The translations under genes and the position numbers were made by a program. Below are positions 58,001 through 64,000 of a stretch of DNA of 64,000 bases, in pieces (position 1 is the first letter of the stretch; every line of letters starts with the position of its first letter). The DNA is taken from positions 25,606,001 through 25,670,000 of the forward strand of contig NC_079883.1 of NCBI RefSeq assembly GCF_029227915.1, written 5' to 3'. The notes beneath the pieces are model-generated. The model worked only from the letters and a program-made list of their open reading frames with translations. It was not told the DNA's origin and searched no databases. The DNA comes from Hydractinia symbiolongicarpus (lineage: Eukaryota; Cnidaria; Hydrozoa; Anthoathecata; Hydractiniidae).

Positions 58001-61000
58001 ATATATAAAAGATTTGCAGAACTCTAAAAAAAACAGCTCCAGTTGTCAAAGTATCGCCCTCTCATATTTAGGGAAGTCTTAAAATACACTTTATATATTA
58101 TATATACACACAAAATTGCATTTTAAACTTCAGTGTTGGAAACACTGTTATGATTATGGGTCCTGTGTTCCAAATGTATACATTAGGTATACATCGGCAT
58201 TACCTACCCAATTTCCCTCATATGACATGGGTTAATGCGTACATAGCTGTGGTGAATTCACTTGCTAAACATGCCTGCAATGTAGACTGAAGTACAGACC
58301 TTGTGATTATTAAGTAAACTTCAAAACATGTTGTTATTATACATCTTTACCTAGCTCAAATTTATTTCTGATGTATTTAAAAAATCAATCTATATAATAG
58401 CCAGTTTGAAGGAAAAGAAGAAAAAACACTATCAAAATTATGTCATTTGCTTAAAAGGAGATACACACAAAATTTGGAAAACTGAATTTATTGTTTTAAA
58501 TTGTATTAAAATTGTATCACAAATTGCAAAGTGTATTCTGAACATCAATCCGACTATATAGTGGAAGGGGCAAATCATATTATTCCATCATAATAATCCA
58601 CAAAACAAAAACCCATTCACTTTTTGGCATTGTTCTATCAAATTCACTACTCTATCATATCCTTTTCTTTAGAGTTGCAATTAAGGGTCAAGCAGATACT
58701 TGCAGTAGTAGTAAAATAATGATGGTACAGGAACATTTGTGCGAGTGTTTACAATTGAGATACTTCAATATCGACGCTGGTCAAAAATAGTGTGACATTT
58801 TTTTATTTTGCTTTTTTAGCTGTTTTTACAAAAAAAAAGTGTAAAGTGAGGGTTGCATTGTCACGCAGTGTTGAAAATTTAGGAGGACATAAGACCTCAA
58901 TAGTACTAACAACCCCAGTAGTTTGAACTTTGGAATTAGGTGTTATTTTGTGAGTTACAGCTGTTTTTTGATTCTGAACTTCAATGTCACCCACAGATGA
59001 GACAAAACGTTCAAATAACATAAAAGACAGTGGGTTGTGATGTTTAATGCTTATTATTTCGACTCACATAATTAGGTGTGCCCTTTTCTGATGTTTTAAG
59101 TGTGTTTTAGTTGGTTACATTTTGGGTATAAGAAACATATTTCGATTATTAGTGTTATTGTAATCCTCATTATTCAGAAGTAAGCAATGATGTATGAAAA
59201 TAAAAATTATTACAATGTACAGGCTAATTTATAGTTATTATCAATACAATTTCTTCCTACTAGAATTAGGTGTGTTTATGTGGGTTACAGTAACAAACAA
59301 TCACAAAACTCCAAAAAACGCTATTTGCAATTGTTTTTTATAATAACTTGTATGTTTCCTGCTTTATAACACTAAAGAAAAAAATAATTTGCAGGTTTTC
59401 ACTTTTGGGTGCGATATTGTGGGTTACAATGCTTTTATTTAAGCTTTTTTAATCAAATACTAATGAACTACTAATCGTTAGCCCGTGGAAAAATCCACGG
59501 GTTCACCCATCCTTTTTATAAAGCATTGCGTGCGTCTTGCTACTTGTGCAGCTAAGCTACCATTTTGCGTGGCAGACGGACAGACATATACAGGTATTAT
59601 AATATAGATTTTAGACAGAACTAAACTATCTAGATATTTCAAGGACTCTTTATAAAACTTGGAACTAATAATAACTGAGCAAAAACTACATAAACCACAT
59701 GAACTAAAGTTAACGACTCTAACAAATTGGGCAACTCTAACTAAAGAACTGCTATCATATATGGCTAAAACCATTCTGTTCAACATAGTACAATATGTCA
59801 GCAAAGTCATTGTTGGCAATTCCATAGCCCTTTTTTCCTTTTGTGATGATGAGGAAAGGGTAAACGATACACTCTTTGTTAAAAAAAGGAATTTGCATTA
59901 CCCCGTTAAGGCCAATTTTTTTTGTTCCTTTTTCCTCGATACTATAACTTACAAACACAAACTATATTTACTATTGTAACCCACATTTTGACTTCCAAAC
60001 TGAAAAGGCTGTACCTTTTTTTGAAGAAACAAATTATACTATACATCTTAATAGTACTATACTAAACTACCAATATCAATCAAAATGCAGATAATTTTAT
60101 TAATTACAACAATTTTTAAATAGCCATGTAACCCACAAAAAGGCACCAAGAACATTAACACTCCTCTACCGCATAGGCAGAGTGAATGTTCTATCAGGCT
60201 AATAAATTATTACAAGTCACATCTTCTTGGTACCTGTTTTTAGAATGTAATCCGCAATAACACACCTAAATATCTTGTGTTACCCACAAAAGCTCACCTA
60301 ATGCAATAATTTATTCCTTTGTCTAACAATTAGAAAAAAATTGAGGCTCGTATTTATAATGTACTAGTTTTCCAGATATCAGAATTTGAAAAACAGTTGT
60401 GGTGTAACCCACATGGCATTGTAACCCACAATTGCACACCTAAGTAAAAGTTTTATAAAAATAGAGCTGATAACCCACAATATTTCGTTCCTTTCCAAAT
60501 TAAGCGCAAATTATCTAGAATTTTTAAGAGCACAAAATTTTTACTGTAACCCACATAATCACACCGCAGCACCATTTTGTTTGAATGTCCTTAAAAATGT
60601 CACAAAACCCATGTTAATTTTTGACTGGCACCTATCACATTTGCAGATTTTGGCATTTAGGGCAGAATAGAAAGGGGTATAACCTTTGTTTGTTAGCAAG
60701 TACTTACTTGAAGTGGTCATATTGTTTTGTTCCATCATTTAACATTACCATCACATATGGGTTGTTTTGCTAAAAATGATATTGCAAAATTAGCCATTCT
60801 CACCAACAGATCAAAATATTTTAAGAAGCACAGTAACACTTGAAAAAACGCCTCTTTTCATTAGACACCTTTCTCTTTTCAATGATTCTTTGAATACACC
60901 ACCCTCTCTAAGAAATGGCCCACCTTGAGAGGGGTGTTTCTTTGAAACATAATACATGTTGAATTACACCAACAAGAACCTTCGAAAAAACCTATTATAA

Positions 61001-61780
61001 GTAACAGAGAATGCTACACCAGCTTTTAATGTAACTGATGATTGAGTTAAACTTAAGATTTGAGGACTTTTCATACAAAATTGAGGACATTTAAACAAAT
61101 TTTTAAACAAATTATTCCTATAATATCTATGTAGCATTTCTACGCATTTTGCAAATAAAAATAATGTGACAAATCAAATAGTTTTGGAAAAGGAAAGTCA
61201 AGGAGATTTGAGAAAGTTGTTAAAAATTTACTTTTGGAGGTAAATTTTTAAAATGGAGGAGTTTTGACGGGGTCAATGATATAGAAAAGGCCTTAAATTC
61301 ATTAACGTATTGAATAGACTCTTCCCCTTAAAATTACAAAACTTTAAAAACAACCTGGACATTTATTAAAAGTATTACAGTTTGCAACTTCAGAACACAC
61401 ATAATGATAAAGCCATTAAAGCATAAAAAACTAACCTCTCCATCATTATCAAATGAATCAAAAAATAAACCCATGCCTTTCCAATTATCAGAGCTTCCAA
61501 AAACAGGACCAGGTTTTCCCATTTCTTCAGTAAACCAAACAGCCTAAAAATAAAAAAGGTGGATGTAATAAAAAACTTATATTGTATACTCATATTGTAA
61601 CAAGCCTGAAATAAAAAATACTTACAAGACCATCTCCTCCAACACGTCCTCGGCCAGATATTCGAAAGAATACTTCTACCTCCCAGAATTCATTTGTGCT
61701 TTTGACTTTTGACCATAATGAACCTCTTTGGTCTTTAAGAGATGGTGTGATTCTCACTTGTTCATCACTTGGAATGGCAC
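55075..61780 (-). CDS. LMAN1: ERGIC-53/LMAN1 cargo lectin, 5' end not seen
   Basis: The ten exons found are 61780-61626, 61543-61436, 60769-60708, 57903-57804, 57291-57168, 57082-57024, 56818-56684, 56101-55860, 55405-55309 and 55227-55075. They give 410 residues to the stop, and all phases close. The L-type lectin domain is shown by GAIPSDEQVRITPSL, VFFRISGRGRVGGDG, GPVFGSSDNWKGMG, FFDSFDNDG, CMRDFRNRPHPIRAKIRYY and FGVSAATGGLAG. A lumenal coiled coil follows (KKYESQYGEYQQKLETQREE and YDRDVRLIYEGQN). Near the C-terminus are a Cys pair (CPTLNC), one TM helix, and KKFY at the extreme end. The family ferries glycoproteins from ER to Golgi, with a C-terminal KK signal for COPI retrieval and an aromatic pair for COPII exit. 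The signal peptide and first part of the lectin domain (roughly 80 residues by comparison with the human protein) lie beyond 61780 or outside the window. Confidence 0.96.
57627..57678. repeat. 52-bp hairpin in an LMAN1 intron
   Basis: AACTCTTACATCGTCAGGTA pairs with TACCTGACGATGTAAGAGTT around a 12-nt loop. The longer flanks (AAGCATAATTATTAT before and after) are direct repeats, which could mark the edges of a small insertion. Confidence 0.85.
58779..60628. mobile_element. 1.85-kb element with TIRs and inverted subterminal repeats
   Basis: The ends share GGTCAAAAAT/AGTCAAAAAT, then TGTGACATTTTT, as terminal inverted repeats. A motif of the form TTAGGTGTG..TGTGGGTTACA recurs inside. It is in plus orientation in the left half (GTGGGTTACA at 59280 and 59419, with weaker copies near 58950 and 59110). 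It is in minus orientation in the right half (TGTAACCCAC at 59975, 60127, 60403, 60420 and 60545). Inverted subterminal arrays of this kind are typical transposase-binding sites. No transposase frame is visible, so it is a non-autonomous DNA transposon. A Helitron sits inside it. Confidence 0.72.
59471..59608 (-). mobile_element. 138-bp Helitron-like element nested in a DNA transposon
   Basis: On the minus strand the 5' end is A|TCTATATTATAATACC and the 3' end is the perfect hairpin CCCGTGGATTTTTCCACGGG, then CTAACGATTAG|T. The terminal CTAG has mutated to TTAG. The AT target is intact. Confidence 0.8.
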
Positions 61781-64000
61781 CTAAAGTTTAATTTATACAA
61801 GGTAATATTTTAGCTGAAGTACTTAAAATCTTAATAGGACTACAAGACCAATATTCTGTTTTACAGTTTCAGGCTGTGAAACAGAGGTTTTGGCTAGATT
61901 TCACACATATTATTAAACCTAAATATTGAAAAAAGACAAAGGAATGTTTACATATATTCTTAGCCTAAAGTTGACTAATATAATGATTAGTATGGCACAA
62001 ATGCCACTCAAGTGATTGACTCCAAAACCAGAGACATTATGCTATTGAAAAGAAAAAGAAAGAGATAATTATTCTGAAATCAAGAATTAACTTTTTTGGC
62101 TTGAGCTATTATTTTGATTTCATATGATTTTGCTTATTTGCTGTGTTTTGATTAATGTGATTTAAAAGCCCACAAGTGTTGATTAATAATATTTAACCAT
62201 TGCAAAATAAGGCTTTGGCTAGAAAATGATAATGCAAATGCGATTTACTTGGCATGTGATAAAACTGTAAATTTCGGCCAAAATAAATATTTTTTTGCTA
62301 ATTAGCACTATGATAGTTGATTTATATGAACTTCTTTGTCACGGGTGATATATTAAGGCCTTATATTTTGCAAAGTTAATTGTCTGTATTGACCTTGTAA
62401 ATATTTTGTACATATATATAAGAGAAATCATTTACAATAGCTGTTGCAACTGCCTCAGTGATAACCAGATTTGAGAAAATGGGTAAAATCCAAAGACACA
62501 GGTTCAATTTTCACAAAATTTTAGGTGATATAACATTACCCGTATAGTTATATGTTTATGTGTTTAGTATCTAAGGTTGTTTCAATGTACAGTAAGTGTC
62601 CACAGGGCATTAGTTTCTATGTTGTGATGTCACAGTACTTTTTTTTGCGTTATATTTTATCATTTGTTTAATTGTCCATTAGAGACTTCTGTTTTCTATG
62701 TTGCCAGGTGTGTTTAGTTTAGTTGCTATTCTTGGTGCAGTGCGTAGATGTTTATTGGCTTGTGAGCTACTTGTAGCTCTGTGGTTAGCTTATTAGTAAG
62801 TTTTTTTATGTCATTTTACTTTATGTTCCTTTACCTCTACCTTATTGCCGTTAAAATTTTTGCTTGCACAAGTGTGCAGCTCGCTGAAATACACAATACA
62901 TAGGGCATAAATTTTAGAATGGGACAAAATATAATTTTTTCAGCACTACCTTTGCTGTTTGTTGGTTTAACAATATGTTATGGATAATACTAAAACAGTT
63001 AGGGACAACTGCAAATTATTCCGCCTAAATAGGCTATGATAGACAAATTAGGCGAAATTTATCTCCTAACTAGGCTATCAACATTAAATTTGCTTATTAC
63101 AGCCTTCTGGTCCGTGGTCGCACCGATCTTTAAGATTAAAAATGATCTAACAAACCTCCCTTGGATGTAGAAGTATTATTTTCGTAAATGTTATGGTGCG
63201 TTTTGAAATTTGCTTTTAGTTTGTTTTGCCGCTAATCCGCATGCGCACAACGTTTTTTCCGGCATGTTTTAAAAAACCGCCAAAATAGACTAGTTTGATT
63301 TAAAAAAAGAAGGCGCTTGGTTAGGCTATGACGTCCTAATTACGCTATCATAGACAAAAAAAGCTATTTGGACAATCTCGCACCGGACCTTGTTCTAGTC
63401 GATTGGAAACGAGTTTGGTTGGTGGGCACGTTTGCATGTATAACTTTTATATCCGCAATAAGCAAAGATCACTAAGTCAGTAAGTAGTACAGGAAAAATA
63501 GTAGCGAGACCAACAAAGATTGCGAAGATATCGTCGATTAAAATTTTCCATCTCCTAAATAAAAATCTCTCCAAGTTAAGCTATTAAAAATCTCCTAATT
63601 TAGCTACTAGCTTATTTAGGAGAAATAGTCTAATTTGCAGTTGTCCCTGTAAAAGGGGATAATTTGATATCTGAAAGCTGATACCCTAATTAAAAAGAAA
63701 CTTATAAGAAAATGCATTTAAAAATGTAGTTTATTGGCAAAATTAACCAGTATTTTGGATTATATAAACAGCATCATGTGAAAACGAATCCATGAAAATG
63801 GCGTACAGGATCTATGGCATACTGGATCCTTGTCATACAAACACTTGATCAGATATCACTTAACAAAAGTGCCATACTAGTAAATTTTTTAACAAGATAA
63901 AGTAAAACATAATTATCTATAGTAAATCAAAAACATTGAGAGTTAAACAAAACTGATAGATTTAAGGCCAAGGGTTAAAAATATTCATACTTCCGTAGTG
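61781..64000. other. upstream region of LMAN1 with one MITE
   Basis: The missing 5' exons of LMAN1 should lie in this direction on the minus strand. I searched for an RFEYK- or PFW-like coding segment and did not find one here. It contains the TIR element at 63001-63648. The rest is AT-rich with no supportable frame. Confidence 0.45.
63001..63648. mobile_element. 648-bp TIR-type MITE
   Basis: AGGGACAACTGCAAATTA at 63001 is matched by its exact reverse complement ending at 63648. Next to both ends are variants of CTCCTAAATAGGCTATGATA and TTAGGCTATCA, also inverted between the halves. No transposase frame is visible. No convincing target duplication is seen (flanks CAGTT and GTAAA). Confidence 0.82.

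Overview
The window reads as an AT-rich metazoan nuclear genome, most likely a hydrozoan-type cnidarian. That placement is inference. It rests on multi-exon genes with GT-AG introns, metazoan families (an ERGIC-53/LMAN1 cargo lectin, an EGF-domain transmembrane protein, a secreted VWA protein with a Thr-rich stalk), a tRNA-derived SINE of a type I associate with cnidarians, and dense small Helitron, MITE and foldback repeats. There are no operons or bacterial-type features.

Layout, left to right. 3.4-12.5 kb: two intronless genes on the minus strand for paralogous HxxxD condensation/acyltransferase-like proteins. Between them lies a plus-strand three-exon gene for a charged coiled-coil protein with an RVxF-type PP1-docking motif, then a tRNA-like element. 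13.7-16.6 kb (minus): a four-exon gene for a signal-peptide, Thr-rich-stalk, single-EGF, single-TM protein. Its EGF domain is split by an intron between cysteines 4 and 5, as in ErbB/EGFR ligands. 20.9-31.2 kb (minus): a kinesin reconstructed as 16 in-frame exons (1344 aa), with introns full of repeats. 36.9-39.9 kb (plus): an Ala/Gly-rich protein ending in a CaaX box. 43.1-45.3 kb (plus): a small Ser/Thr-rich single-pass membrane protein. 48.4-50.8 kb (minus): a secreted VWA protein. 55.1-61.8 kb (minus, 5' end not seen): the LMAN1 homologue, complete to its C-terminal KKFY signal.

Exon models were built by hand from splice consensus and reading-frame phase. For eight of the nine genes all phases close cleanly. 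The exon 1-2 junction of the CaaX gene is tentative.

The gene-poor stretches hold several repeat families. These are short Helitron-like elements (TC...hairpin-CTAG, A/T target), about ten foldback elements built on CCTCGTCCCCAGGG (one with a perfect 9-bp target duplication), tRNA-derived SINE copies, TIR-type MITEs including a 1.85-kb element with inverted subterminal repeats inside an LMAN1 intron, a 129-bp tandem array, and a 15-bp tandem array inside a kinesin intron. The genes do not form an obvious pathway. The candidate EGFR ligand is the most interesting single gene.
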